DNA of 64,000 nucleotides from the NCBI GenBank assembly GCA_015075175.1, contig JABTUV010000005.1:1-64000 (forward strand), written 5' to 3'. The translations under genes were made by a program, and so were the position numbers. Of the stretch, positions 28,651 through 37,486 are shown piece after piece. A model generated the notes under the pieces. It was not told the DNA's origin and did no database searches. It saw nothing but the letters and a program-made list of their open reading frames with translations. Each line of letters opens with the position of its first letter. Positions within the stretch are counted from its first letter, which is position 1. The DNA is from a bacterium (GTDB lineage: Bacteria > Hinthialibacterota > Hinthialibacteria > H5-UNCL2).

Positions 28651-30045
28651 TCAAGTCTCACCTCGGTCCCTGCCTGTCGGCAGGCGGGCGGGCGTTGGTC
28701 GAAGTGGCCACGAGTCGCCCACGTAGAGCATGAGCAGGCGGTCGGGATGCAGGTACTTCTCCGCCACGCGACGCACGTCCGCCGCGGTCACGCGCTGAAT
28801 GCGGTCCATGTAGTCGTCGAGGAACTGGACTCTCGCCGTGCATCTCCAGCTTCGGGAGATTGCCCAGGTACTTGTCAGGGAACCAGATCTGAAAATGAAA
28901 CATTGACCAGCGAGTCTTTGGCCAGTTGCAGCCCTCGGGGGACGTCTTCCACGGCGGATGCGTTCGATCTCGGAGAGGATCAACTCGCCGGCGCGGTAGC
29001 TGGTAGTCGGCTTGGTCTGGCACCAGGCGCCGAAGACGCCGCGTTTGTAGCCGTAGGCGAAGAAGCTGGCGACGCCGTAGGCCAGGCCGCCCTTGGTGCG
29101 CACGCTGTCGGTAAGGCGGGAGAAGGAGCCGCCGCCGAGGATGAAGCTCATCACTTGCACCGCGTGGTAGTCAGGATAGGGGCGGGCGGGGCCGCGATGG
29201 GCGAGGATGAGGCTGGTCTGCGCGATCGGTTTCTCGAAGATGAAGAGACCCTCTTTGGGTTGCGGCAGCGGCGGCACGGCGGGCAGCGCCACGGTGCGAT
29301 AGGGCCAGTTTTCCGCCAACTGCCGAACGCGGCGCTTGATGTCGCGGGCGTCGAAGTCGCCCGCCACGCCGACCAACATGCGCGAGGGGGAGAGGAGCTG
29401 TTTGTGCCAGGCGAGGAGGTCGTCGCGCGAGAGGGCGGCGATGGTTTTCTCTTCACCGTCCGTGCGGCGGCCGTAGGGGTGGTCGGGATAGAGGAGGCGG
29501 CGGTACTCGCGCATGAGAATCTGTTCAGGCTGGTCGTTCTCGCGCCGCAGGGCCTCCAGCATCTGCTTTTTCTTCTCGTCGATGTAGCGCTCCTGGAAGC
29601 GGGGGTGCTCGAGCATGTCCACGAGCATCGCCCAGACGTCGTCGAAGTCCTTGGAGAGGCAGTCGAAGGAGAGGGTGGAGCGGTCGGCGTCGGCGGAGGT
29701 TTCGATGGAGGCGGCGACGAATTCGAGGGCCTCGTCCAGTTCTTCGGCGCTCATTTCGGCGGTGCCGCCGGTACGCAGGACGTGCATCGTGAGGGCGGAG
29801 AGACCGGCCCTTTCGGCCGGTTCATGGGCGGCGCCGCCGAGAAACATGATCTTCCCGCGGACCAGGGGCAATTCGTGGTTTTCGACCAGGTAGAGGACGG
29901 CTCCGCCGGGCAGTTCCACGCGTTCAAAGCGCGGGGGTTGCCAGGAGAGTTTGGGAAATTGGAGCGCCTCGGGCCGGTCGGGGATGGGTTGCGCGCCGGC
30001 GATGTCGAGGAGACAGAGGAGGAGGAGGGCGGAGAGCTTGTTCAC
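28651..30045 (-). CDS. M16-family peptidase-like subunit without zinc motif, frameshifted near C-terminus
   Basis: An insulinase-fold partner protein. A signal peptide (VNKLSALLLLCLLDIAGAQ) precedes the domain. The position of HxxEH reads ALTMH in GLSALTMHVLRTGGT, so the zinc ligands are gone, as in the non-catalytic half of two-subunit M16 enzymes. The later GGSFSRLTDSVRTKGGLAYGV is the conserved M16 C-domain stretch. Between about 28980 and 28840 the frame breaks (FHFQIWFPDKYLGNLPKLEMHGE is in another frame), then QFLDDYMDRIQRVTAADV resumes. GTG 30045 overlaps the upstream stop (GTGA), so the two are coupled. Confidence 0.82.
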   Translation of the reverse strand: MNKLSALLLLCLLDIAGAQPIPDRPEALQFPKLSWQPPRFERVELPGGAVLYLVENHELPLVRGKIMFLGGAAHEPAERAGLSALTMHVLRTGGTAEMSAEELDEALEFVAASIETSADADRSTLSFDCLSKDFDDVWAMLVDMLEHPRFQERYIDEKKKQMLEALRRENDQPEQILMREYRRLLYPDHPYGRRTDGEEKTIAALSRDDLLAWHKQLLSPSRMLVGVAGDFDARDIKRRVRQLAENWPYRTVALPAVPPLPQPKEGLFIFEKPIAQTSLILAHRGPARPYPDYHAVQVMSFILGGGSFSRLTDSVRTKGGLAYGVASFFAYGYKRGVFGAWCQTKPTTSYRAGELILSEIERIRRGRRPPRAATGQRLAGQCFIFRSGSLTSTWAISRSWRCTARVQFLDDYMDRIQRVTAADVRRVAEKYLHPDRLLMLYVGDSWPLRPTPARLPTGRDRGET

Positions 30046-31535
30046 GATTTCTCCTCCTTGACGCGGATCGCCACGGTTCGGTTGGCGGGAGTGAGGTACT
30101 GGCGGGCGACGCGCTTCACGTCCTCGGCGGCGATCGCGTTGATGCGGTCGAGAAAGGTCTCCAGGTAGCGCCAGTCGGCGATGACGGCGTAGTAGCCGAG
30201 GGCGTGGGCCATGCCCATGTTGGTTCCCAGGCCGCGAATGAAGTCGGCCTGCAGGTTGTTCTTGACCTTCTGGAGTTCGCGCTCGTCGATGGGGTCGTGG
30301 ATGAGTCCGGCCAGTTCGGCGTAGAAGGCTTTTTCGACCTCTTCGGCGGTATGCGGGTGGCGGGGGGCGCCGGAGAAGATGAAGAGTCCGGGGTCGCGGC
30401 CGTCCAGCGCAAAGGCGTGGGCGGAGACGGCGATCTCTTGGGTTCGCACCAGCGACTTGTAGAGGCGGCTGGTGCGACCTTCGGAGAGGAGACCGGCGAG
30501 GACTTCGAGGGCGTAGAGATCGGGATGGCCGGTGGGGGGGACGTGGTAGGCGACCATGACGTGGGGTTCGGCGTCGAAGAGGACCTGGACGCGGCGCTCG
30601 CCGCGCTGCTCGGGTTCGCGGGGGAGGATGGGAGGCGGGTCGGGCTGGCGGGCCAGCCGCCCGAAGTATTTTTCGCAGACGGCGAAGGCCTTCTGGGCGG
30701 AGAGGTCGCCGACCAAAACGACCACGGCGCGATTGGGCGCGTAGTTGAGGGTATGGAAGCGCTCCACCGCGGGCCGCTTGTAGTTCTCTATGTCGCTCAT
30801 GTAGCCGATGGTGGGAATGCGATAGGGATGGGCGGTGTAGGCGGCGGAGAAGAGCGCCTCCCAGAGGACGCCGCCCGGGTCGGCCTCGACCCTCATGCGG
30901 CGCTCCTCGGCGATCACGTCGCGCTCGCGGTAGAACTCGCGGAAGACGGGGGCCTGCATGCGGTCGCTTTCCAGCCAGGCCCACAGCTCGAGCCGGTTGG
31001 CGGGCAGGGAGAGGAAGTAATTGGTGATGTCGCGGCTGGTACTGGCGTTGAGGTTTTCGCCGCCGTTTTGCTGATAGAGGCTCCAGAGTTCTTCGCTTCT
31101 GATGTACTGCTGTTGCTCGTTTTCGACCGAAGTGATCTGCGCGGCCAGGTCCTCGATGCGGCTGGCGTCGGGGACGGGGGCGGCGCGGGCGGCGTCGAGT
31201 TGCTCGTAGAGCTGGTCCAGTCGGGCCATGAGCGGTTCTTCGGCCGCGTAGTTGCGCGTGCCCATGACGCGCGTGCCCTTGAAGAGCATGTGTTCCAGCA
31301 TGTGGGCCATGCCGCTCTCGCCGGGTTTTTCGTAGGCGCTGCCGGCGCGGAAACCGATGTGCGCATGGAAGGTGGGGCTGGCGCGCCGCTCGATTACGAG
31401 GATGGTCATGCCGTTGGAGAGGATCTTCTCGTGGACGGGGGGCATTTTCCAGGCGGCGGAGGCGGGCAGGAGGGAGAAGGCGAGCAGGGCGAGGAGGGCG
31501 CAGCGGGGAGACGTTGTCGCCGGTGGTGTCGGCAT
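30042..31535 (-). CDS. M16-family zinc metallopeptidase
   Basis: A 497-residue exported peptidase with a signal peptide at about 1-27 (LALLAFSLLPASA). Zinc site HMLEH (78-82), with the third ligand in ERDVIAEERRMRVEA. The two-domain M16 fold continues with SRLYKSLVRTQEIAVSAHAFA. It pairs with the following inactive homologue; such pairs act as heterodimers that degrade small peptides in the periplasm. I start at ATG 31535 because residues before it are translated repeat-like sequence. The stop overlaps the partner's GTG. Confidence 0.9.
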   Translation of the reverse strand: MPTPPATTSPRCALLALLAFSLLPASAAWKMPPVHEKILSNGMTILVIERRASPTFHAHIGFRAGSAYEKPGESGMAHMLEHMLFKGTRVMGTRNYAAEEPLMARLDQLYEQLDAARAAPVPDASRIEDLAAQITSVENEQQQYIRSEELWSLYQQNGGENLNASTSRDITNYFLSLPANRLELWAWLESDRMQAPVFREFYRERDVIAEERRMRVEADPGGVLWEALFSAAYTAHPYRIPTIGYMSDIENYKRPAVERFHTLNYAPNRAVVVLVGDLSAQKAFAVCEKYFGRLARQPDPPPILPREPEQRGERRVQVLFDAEPHVMVAYHVPPTGHPDLYALEVLAGLLSEGRTSRLYKSLVRTQEIAVSAHAFALDGRDPGLFIFSGAPRHPHTAEEVEKAFYAELAGLIHDPIDERELQKVKNNLQADFIRGLGTNMGMAHALGYYAVIADWRYLETFLDRINAIAAEDVKRVARQYLTPANRTVAIRVKEEKS

Positions 31536-31669
31536 CTTGGCGATGCGGGCAGCCGGCAGGGGGCGGCGAGACGCCGCCCGGACCGGCGACAAGACCCTTT
31601 GACCAGGTGCAGGGCAGGTGTCGCCGCTACGGGGGTGGGTGTCGGCGTTACGGGCGTCGTCTCGTTGCA

Positions 31670-32710
31670 TCATTTCCACTCCAGGGTGAACTCCGGTCGG
31701 ACGACGCCGACGCGTTCGCCGTGGCCGTTGAGGACGGGCTTGTAGTGTTGGTCCCTGAGGGCGGCGAGTTCGTCGTCGGAGAGGGCGCCCAGTTGGGCGA
31801 GGAGCTCGATGAGGACGGGGCAGATGCAGCGGAGGGCGTTGCCGTCGCCGATCTTGACGGCGACGCCCAGGGGGCCGAAGCGGGTAGCGTGGGCGTGGAT
31901 GCCCATGACGTAGTAGCCCTCCGCGCCGCTCTTGCCGAAGGCCTTGCCGTGGAGGTGGGGGAAAATCTGGGTTTCGGTGCGTTCAGGACCGGAGACGAGG
32001 AAGGGATGGGCGGTCATGGCGCGAGCGATGCGGAGGGCGGCCTCGGCGCGCTCGGGAGGTTGTCCCGAGGGCAGGACGAAGCGGGCGATGCCCGTGGCGG
32101 TGTTGCGCAAGGGCAGGGCATGGACGGGTACGCCGCAGCCGTCAACACCGATCTTCACGGCGTCGACGGGATAGTCGCAGATGCCGGCAAACGCGCGCAG
32201 GATGTGCTGCTGATGGGGATGGGCGGGATCGCGGTAGGTTGCGATGGGATAGCCGCGATGCACGCAGGCGGCCAACATGCCCGCGTGCTTACCCGAGCAG
32301 TTGTGGCAGAGGGTGCTCTTCTCGCGTCCCTCTTTGATGTACTCGAACATGCGGGGCTGATACATGGGCCAGGCGAGGCCGCATTGGAGATGCTCGGGGC
32401 CCAGGCCGATGCGAGCGAGGATGCCGGAGACGAGTTCTTGGTGCTCCGGTTCGCCGCTGTGGCTGGCGGCGGTGATGGCGATCTCCTCGTCGCTGTAGGC
32501 GAAGCGGTCGGCGGCGCCCGATTCGAGCACGGCCAGCGCCTGGAAGGGCTTGCCGCTGCTGCGGACGTAGCAGGTGAAGTCGGGATCGCCGACGGAGGCG
32601 AGGAGTTTGCCCTGTGGGTCGCAGACGGCGAGGGCGCCGCAGTGCACGGTTTCGCACACGTCGTTGCGATAGGCGCGTACGAGGGGTGAAAGTCCGGTTC
32701 TGTTGTTCAA
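31670..32710 (-). CDS. L-asparaginase II-family amidohydrolase
   Basis: A 346-residue protein of the asparaginase II (thermolabile Rhizobium-type, PF06089) family. Motifs are YVRSSGKPFQALAVLESGA, NCSGKHAGMLAACV, KIGVDGCGVPVHALPL and GVAVKIGDGN. It likely hydrolyses asparagine to aspartate and ammonia. I chose TTG 32710 because TGGAGG lies 9 bases upstream; another TTG at 32728 would sit before that site. It shares the direction of the M16 pair but is separated by 134 bases. Confidence 0.9.
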   Translation of the reverse strand: MNNRTGLSPLVRAYRNDVCETVHCGALAVCDPQGKLLASVGDPDFTCYVRSSGKPFQALAVLESGAADRFAYSDEEIAITAASHSGEPEHQELVSGILARIGLGPEHLQCGLAWPMYQPRMFEYIKEGREKSTLCHNCSGKHAGMLAACVHRGYPIATYRDPAHPHQQHILRAFAGICDYPVDAVKIGVDGCGVPVHALPLRNTATGIARFVLPSGQPPERAEAALRIARAMTAHPFLVSGPERTETQIFPHLHGKAFGKSGAEGYYVMGIHAHATRFGPLGVAVKIGDGNALRCICPVLIELLAQLGALSDDELAALRDQHYKPVLNGHGERVGVVRPEFTLEWK

Positions 32711-32811
32711 GTCGTTTTGCCTCCACAAAAGGGGAGGGCGGCAGGTTCTCCCGCGGCGCCCTCGGCGGACGACTATAGGCGGAGACGGGGGACTTTAACA
32801 AGGGGGGAGAA

Positions 32812-32885
32812 GGGACCGGCGCCGATTTTCCGCGAGGGATGTTGCTATGTGGGCGGGAATGAGCCGGAAAATCGGTGACTGTCCC
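32812..32885. repeat. GGGACMGGCGCC...GGTGACTGTCCC inverted repeat
   Basis: Left arm GGGACCGGCGCCGATTTTCC (32812-32831) and right arm GGAAAATCGGTGACTGTCCC (32866-32885) are near-perfect complements around a 34-base centre. Better-preserved arms are at 59542-59615. Confidence 0.85.
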
Positions 32886-32929
32886 GCACTGTCCCTTTCG
32901 CTGGATGGCGACTGAGGCTACACTGTCTC

Positions 32930-35900
32930 ATGCGTCTTATGCGGGTTTTGCGCTGGATGGTGCGGGCGGTCGTGGCCGCGGGACTCCTGTTGGTAATCGC
33001 CTTGGGGGTGTGGATCGCGCAGGGGGGGGCGGTGCGACTCCTGTCGCGGGAGTTGTCGCAGGTTGCGAGTGCACCCATCACCGTCGATGACATCCAGATG
33101 CCCGGGCTGCGCCACGCCGCGGTCGAGAACCTGGCCATATTCCTGCCTGACGGCCGTCCCTTTCTTCTCTTGGAGCGGGTAGACGTTTATTTCACTTACA
33201 GCGGCCTTATGCGTGGTCGGCTGGGGCGGATGGAGATTTCCGGTTGGGAGTTGGACGTTTTTGTGGATGAGCGGGGGCGGCCGGAGGTTCCGGCGCTGGC
33301 GGGCCGCGGCGGGGCGGCCCTTCCGCACCTGGATCTGCAACTCCTCTCGGGCCGGCTGGCGGTGCGAGACGGGTCGGGGACGGCGTTGGGCGAGTACGAC
33401 GTGCCGGGCCTCGCGGTCCGACTGGCGCCGGCTGGGCTGGAGGCGCGCATGAAGCCTCCCCTGCGGGAGCCGCTGTTCGCCGAGCTCACCCTCTCGATTG
33501 ACGCGGTAGGCGACGGGGGGCTGGCCGTGAGCGGCCTTGTGCCTGATCTGGTCCTGCCCGAGGCGGCGCGGCTGGGTTACGGGCTGCCGTTTCCCATCGC
33601 TTGCGAAGGCGCCCTGGACGCGACCGTGGAACTGGCGGGCGGCGCGCCCAGTCGCGTTGAAGTCGCCGGTCCGCGTGCACGGGTGCGGCTGCTCCATCCG
33701 ACCCTGCCCGCCCGCCTGACGGGACCGCGGCTGTCGCTGTCGGGAATACTGGACGCGACCTCGTCGGGCCAACTGCACTTTGACGGCTGCACCGTCGGAA
33801 CCGTATCCCTGCCGGTCTTCCCGCAGGGATTGGCGTGGAGCGCCAATCTGCGCTCCAGTTCGGAGGCGGGCCTTCGAGCGCGGCTCGAAAGCGTGGGGGC
33901 GGACTGGCCGTTCGAGCTCGCGCTGGCGAGCGGGCCGGGCGGGGCCACGCTGGCCGTCCGCCTCGCTACGCAACTGGAGGGAGAGACCTTCACCTGGCCG
34001 CTGGGACGGCTGGAGACGGGCGGGCTGGAGCTGGCGCTGGACGCGAAGCTGGAAGGCGGTCGCGCCGAAATCGCGCTGGACGCACGCGGAGCCTACAGCC
34101 TTGAGCACGAAGGCGCATCGGTGCGCCTGTCCGGGCTTTCCGGGGCGCTCGCAGCCGGGCTCGATCTCGCCACGGGTCGCGCGACCGCGGAAGTGAACCT
34201 GAATGCCCCCGAGGCGGCCCTGGCCGCGCCGGACGCGACGGCCCAGGTGGCAGCGTTAGAGTCCGCGCTGGCAGGAAGTTATGCGAATGGCGCGGTCGCG
34301 TTCGAGGCTGACGTGGTCGCCGCCAGCCTGACTCTACTCCCTTTGGTTTCGGCGCAAGAAGTCAAGTTGGCGCTGTCGGGGGAAGCGCGGCCCCTGCCAC
34401 GGCAGGGGGAGGGGGAAGTCGAGCTGCAAGTGGGCCGGATGGCCGTCGCTGCGTCGGACTTCACGGGTAGTCTGGAGCGGGCGCGGTTGGCCGGGATCGG
34501 GCGATTTCGGGATGGCGAGTTGACGAGCGAGGGGCGGCTGGCGGCGGCCGGGCTGGAAGGCCGGGCGCTGGCGCTCGGGGGCGAAGGGCGCCTCTCCGCG
34601 CCGGCGGCGGCGTTCCGGCTGGATTACGCCACGGGCGAGGCGCGCTGGAGCCTGTCCGGCGAGGGCCGCGAGGCGGTGGTCGTGCACCGGGTGTTGGAGG
34701 CGGACGCGGGGCGGTGGACCTTTACTTGGTCGGGTCGGGGCGACTGGGCACGCGGGTCCGGGGCGGCCAAGGCAGCGTTGTGGGTCGATTCGAGTACCGC
34801 GATGGCGCTGGACGGCCGCTTCATCGGCCAGGAGCTGGCCTTCTCGACCCGCCTGGACGCCGCCTCCAGCCCGGAGCGGTCGGCAGTCGTGGTCATCGTG
34901 TCGGCGACGGGGGGCGACGTGCTTTGCGATACGCTGTATGCGTCGCTGTCGGAGTTTCCGCTGCGGGTGGAGTCGGCGGTGGAGATGGGGCGGGGCGAGC
35001 GACGGCCAGCCCTGTTGCGGGCGGAGTTGCCGGGTCTCGTAGCCGAGGTGTCGGGGGAGCTGGCGGCGGCGGGCTGGAGGTCGGCGGACATCCTGGGGGT
35101 GGACGTGCAGGTGCGACTGGAGCGGGTGCTGCCGCTGGTGGGTCCGGCGCTGGCGCCGGCCCTGCCCAGCCTGGGGGAAGCGACGGCGAGCGGCGGCGTG
35201 CGTCTTTCGGCCGTGGTCGTACCGGAGCCTCCGACGGCGCTGGGAACGCTTGAGTTGGCCGACGTGGACGTGCTCCTGCCGCAGCTTTTCGGGTTGGTGT
35301 TGACGGAGCTGTCGGGGCGGCTGCCGTTTTCGTTGACGGCGGGGGCGACGGAGGTGTTGCCGGCGGCGCCGCCAGCGGCTGGCGTGCGGGAGCCTGGCGT
35401 TGCCGGATTGGTGTTGGACGACGTGAGGCTGAAGTTGCAGTTGTCGCAGAATCGGCTCACGTTGCTTGAACCGTGGAGGATGGCGCAATACGGCGGCGTG
35501 CTGGCGCTGCACCGGCTGGCGTGGGAGGACGTGCTGTCGGGCGAGTCGGCGTTCGCGCTGGAGGGGACGCTCGCCAATCTCGATCTGGGGCAGGCGGGGG
35601 CGGCGGCGGGGGCTTCGCTCTTTGAGGGCCGGCTGGACTGCCCCGACTTTTCCATCCACAAGACGGGCCGCCGCTACTATCTGTCGCGGCCGTTGCGGCT
35701 GGTCGCTTTCGGCGGGGAGGTTCTCTTCACGGACCTGTCCGTGGAGGAACCAGGCTCGCCGTACATGGAATTGCGCACGAGCGTCGAGATCAAGCGCATC
35801 GATCTGGGGCGGCTGACCAACGTGATTCCCGTAGGCCGGATCACGGGCATCCTGGAGGGTTACGCGCGCGACGTGGTCATCGTGGGCGGGGAGGAGATGG

Positions 35901-36268
35901 CGTTTGACGTGGATTTGCATACCATACCCACGCGCGGGGTACGGCAGGAGATTTCCGCCAAGGCGATCAAGACCCTTTTGGCGGGGACGGAGATGGACAT
36001 CGCGACGACCTTCAGTTCGGCGCTCTCGCACTACGGTTACAGCAAGTTGGGGTTGAAGGCGCGGTTGGCGGACGGTATTCTGCATCTCACCGGAGCTGAG
36101 AAAGCGAACGGCGGGCAGTACTTCATGGTCGGTTCGGGCCTGTCCAAGGTGAACATCGTGCTGCACGGGGTGGAAGGCGGGATCGACTATCGCCGGTTCC
36201 GGCGCACGCTGGTTGCGGGGGTGCGGGGGATCGACGTGAATAAGCTGCCGGAAGTGCAGGTCAAATAG
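32930..36268 (+). CDS. YdbH-type AsmA-like intermembrane phospholipid transport protein
   Basis: A 1112-residue protein with one N-terminal TM anchor (about 10-30) and a long beta-rich region. The C-terminal part (ISAKAIKTLLAGTEMDIATTFSS...YSKLGLKARLADGILHLTG, then GGIDYRRFRRTLVAGVRGIDV) matches the conserved end of YdbH/dicarboxylate-transport-domain proteins. In E. coli YdbH is one of three AsmA-like bridges (with TamB and YhdP) that carry phospholipids to the outer membrane. The next gene is YdbL-like, as in the E. coli ydbH-ynbE-ydbL operon, which strongly supports the call. Start is ATG 32930, or ATG 32939. Confidence 0.85.
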   Translation: MRLMRVLRWMVRAVVAAGLLLVIALGVWIAQGGAVRLLSRELSQVASAPITVDDIQMPGLRHAAVENLAIFLPDGRPFLLLERVDVYFTYSGLMRGRLGRMEISGWELDVFVDERGRPEVPALAGRGGAALPHLDLQLLSGRLAVRDGSGTALGEYDVPGLAVRLAPAGLEARMKPPLREPLFAELTLSIDAVGDGGLAVSGLVPDLVLPEAARLGYGLPFPIACEGALDATVELAGGAPSRVEVAGPRARVRLLHPTLPARLTGPRLSLSGILDATSSGQLHFDGCTVGTVSLPVFPQGLAWSANLRSSSEAGLRARLESVGADWPFELALASGPGGATLAVRLATQLEGETFTWPLGRLETGGLELALDAKLEGGRAEIALDARGAYSLEHEGASVRLSGLSGALAAGLDLATGRATAEVNLNAPEAALAAPDATAQVAALESALAGSYANGAVAFEADVVAASLTLLPLVSAQEVKLALSGEARPLPRQGEGEVELQVGRMAVAASDFTGSLERARLAGIGRFRDGELTSEGRLAAAGLEGRALALGGEGRLSAPAAAFRLDYATGEARWSLSGEGREAVVVHRVLEADAGRWTFTWSGRGDWARGSGAAKAALWVDSSTAMALDGRFIGQELAFSTRLDAASSPERSAVVVIVSATGGDVLCDTLYASLSEFPLRVESAVEMGRGERRPALLRAELPGLVAEVSGELAAAGWRSADILGVDVQVRLERVLPLVGPALAPALPSLGEATASGGVRLSAVVVPEPPTALGTLELADVDVLLPQLFGLVLTELSGRLPFSLTAGATEVLPAAPPAAGVREPGVAGLVLDDVRLKLQLSQNRLTLLEPWRMAQYGGVLALHRLAWEDVLSGESAFALEGTLANLDLGQAGAAAGASLFEGRLDCPDFSIHKTGRRYYLSRPLRLVAFGGEVLFTDLSVEEPGSPYMELRTSVEIKRIDLGRLTNVIPVGRITGILEGYARDVVIVGGEEMAFDVDLHTIPTRGVRQEISAKAIKTLLAGTEMDIATTFSSALSHYGYSKLGLKARLADGILHLTGAEKANGGQYFMVGSGLSKVNIVLHGVEGGIDYRRFRRTLVAGVRGIDVNKLPEVQVK

Positions 36269-36312
36269 GCAGGAAGAGGGGCGCGCGAGGCGCGCCGTGA
36301 AAGGAAAGCGAG

Positions 36313-36867
36313 ATGAAGAAGCGGCATTGGGCGGGGTTCTTGTGGATGCTGGCGCTGGTGGGATGCGTGACGATACCCATCAACATTTATTTTCCGGCGG
36401 CGGCCATCGAGAACGCGGCGGAGAAGATCGAGACCGAGGTGCGGGGGGCGACGCCGGAGCAGAGTTCGCGGGTGGCGCCGTCGTTTTTCATCCAGCGGGC
36501 CTACGCCGTGGATGTGAACGTGGAGACGCCCAAAATCCGCAAGATTGTGGAGAGCCGCAAGGCGCGGTTTCCGCAGGTGGATCAGATGCTCTCGGACGGC
36601 TTTGCCGGGGAGGGCAACAACGGGTATCTGAAAGAGAAGGACCGGGGCGTTTACGGGGATTTGAAGAAGCTGGCCGACGCGCGGCGGGTGACGGCGGAGG
36701 AGAACAAGGACCGCAAGGAGCTCTATCTGGAGATTGTGCGGGCCAACAACATCCCCGAGGAGAAGGTGAAGGAGGTGGAGAAGATCTTCGCCGAGACCAA
36801 CCGGGGGAAGTTGAAGGCGGGGCAGTACTACGAGGATGAGACGGGCGCGTGGGTGAAGAAGGGGTAA
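36313..36867 (+). CDS. YdbL-family (DUF1318) lipoprotein with YnbE-like N-terminus
   Basis: A 184-residue lipoprotein. The signal peptide ends at lipobox LVGC (Cys18). The short VTIPINIYFPAAAIENAAEKI stretch resembles the small lipoprotein YnbE. The C-terminal YdbL domain has QVDQMLSDGFAGEGNNGYLKEKD and ENKDRKELYLEIVRANNIPEE, ending KLKAGQYYEDETGAWVKKG. In E. coli YnbE and YdbL are separate partners of YdbH; here both seem joined in one lipoprotein. ATG 36313 follows AAGGAAAGCGAG, 44 bases after the YdbH-like gene, so they form one operon. Confidence 0.86.
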   Translation: MKKRHWAGFLWMLALVGCVTIPINIYFPAAAIENAAEKIETEVRGATPEQSSRVAPSFFIQRAYAVDVNVETPKIRKIVESRKARFPQVDQMLSDGFAGEGNNGYLKEKDRGVYGDLKKLADARRVTAEENKDRKELYLEIVRANNIPEEKVKEVEKIFAETNRGKLKAGQYYEDETGAWVKKG

Positions 36868-36958
36868 GCCGCTCCGGCGACGGGAGCGGGTCGCTGGAAA
36901 GTCCTCCGTTGGCTCCTTGCGAGAGGCCGTTCAGGCGGGCGAGGGCGCGCCCATGCCG

Positions 36959-37012
36959 TTCTCTCGATACGCGCCTGCGGCGCTACTCGAGAACTCGGGT
37001 TTTGCTTTTTTG
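36959..37012. repeat. CTCTCGATACG / CTCGAGAACTCGGG hairpin repeat
   Basis: TTCTCTCGATACGCGCCTGC then GGCGCTACTCGAGAACTCGG and a T-rich TTTTGCTTTTTTGCG tail, 90 bases past the YdbL-like stop. In this place the hairpin plus T run could act as a terminator. Confidence 0.75.
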
Positions 37013-37075
37013 CGCTGGTTGAAACCTCGGGTTTGGATCCGGCTGCCGCAGCGCACCACGCCCTGCTACGATCAC

Positions 37076-37270
37076 TGTCATTTCGACCGAAGGGAGAAAT
37101 CCTGCGCCGCGGACTGGGTCCGCGGTATCGGGGGGGGGAAGATTTCTCCCTTCGGTCGAAATGACAATGGGTCGGTCGAAATGACAGTGGGTCGGTCGAA
37201 GTGACAGTGGGTCGGTCGAAATGACAGTGGGTCGGTCGAGGTGACAGTGGGTCGGTCGAGGTGACGGAGG
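37076..37270. repeat. TGTCATTTCGACCG inverted repeat, copy 4, with five exact 20-bp expansions
   Basis: Arms are at 37076-37101 and 37141-37166. The right end is then repeated as GTCGGTCGAAATGACAGTGG units starting at 37171, 37191, 37211, 37231 and 37251, exactly 20 bases each, differing only at A/G positions. Confidence 0.95.
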
Positions 37271-37317
37271 AGTCCGTCGGGGCTGCGCTGTTGGGGTGGA
37301 ATGCGCGCACGGGAGGG

Positions 37318-37405
37318 TTCCCTCACCCGGCGCTTCGCGCCGACCTCTCCCCGTGGGAGAGGTGAAGAATGCGCGCCAGGCGGCGCGCTCCCTTGGGAGA
37401 GGTGT
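37318..37405. repeat. GGGAGAGGTGAAGAAYGCGC / CTCTCCC repeat
   Basis: TCACCCGGCGCTTCGCGCCG then ACCTCTCCCCGTGGGAGAGG, then TGAAGAATGCGCGCC and a second GGGAGAGGTG. This is the same family as the large array at 41810-42350. Nothing else is seen in 36868-37486. Confidence 0.8.
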
Positions 37406-37486
37406 TTCTGCTGTACAAGCGGGGGTGGGCGTGGTATCCATGGGTTGTTAAATCGGCGTTAATAAGCTCAAGCTGGGGAGCACGTT

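Noticed and set aside
37171-37270. Iterated regulator-binding sites (operator array)
   Set aside because: The 20-bp units are extra right ends of the neighbouring inverted-repeat element and the same stacking occurs at unrelated places, so an element-linked expansion explains them better.
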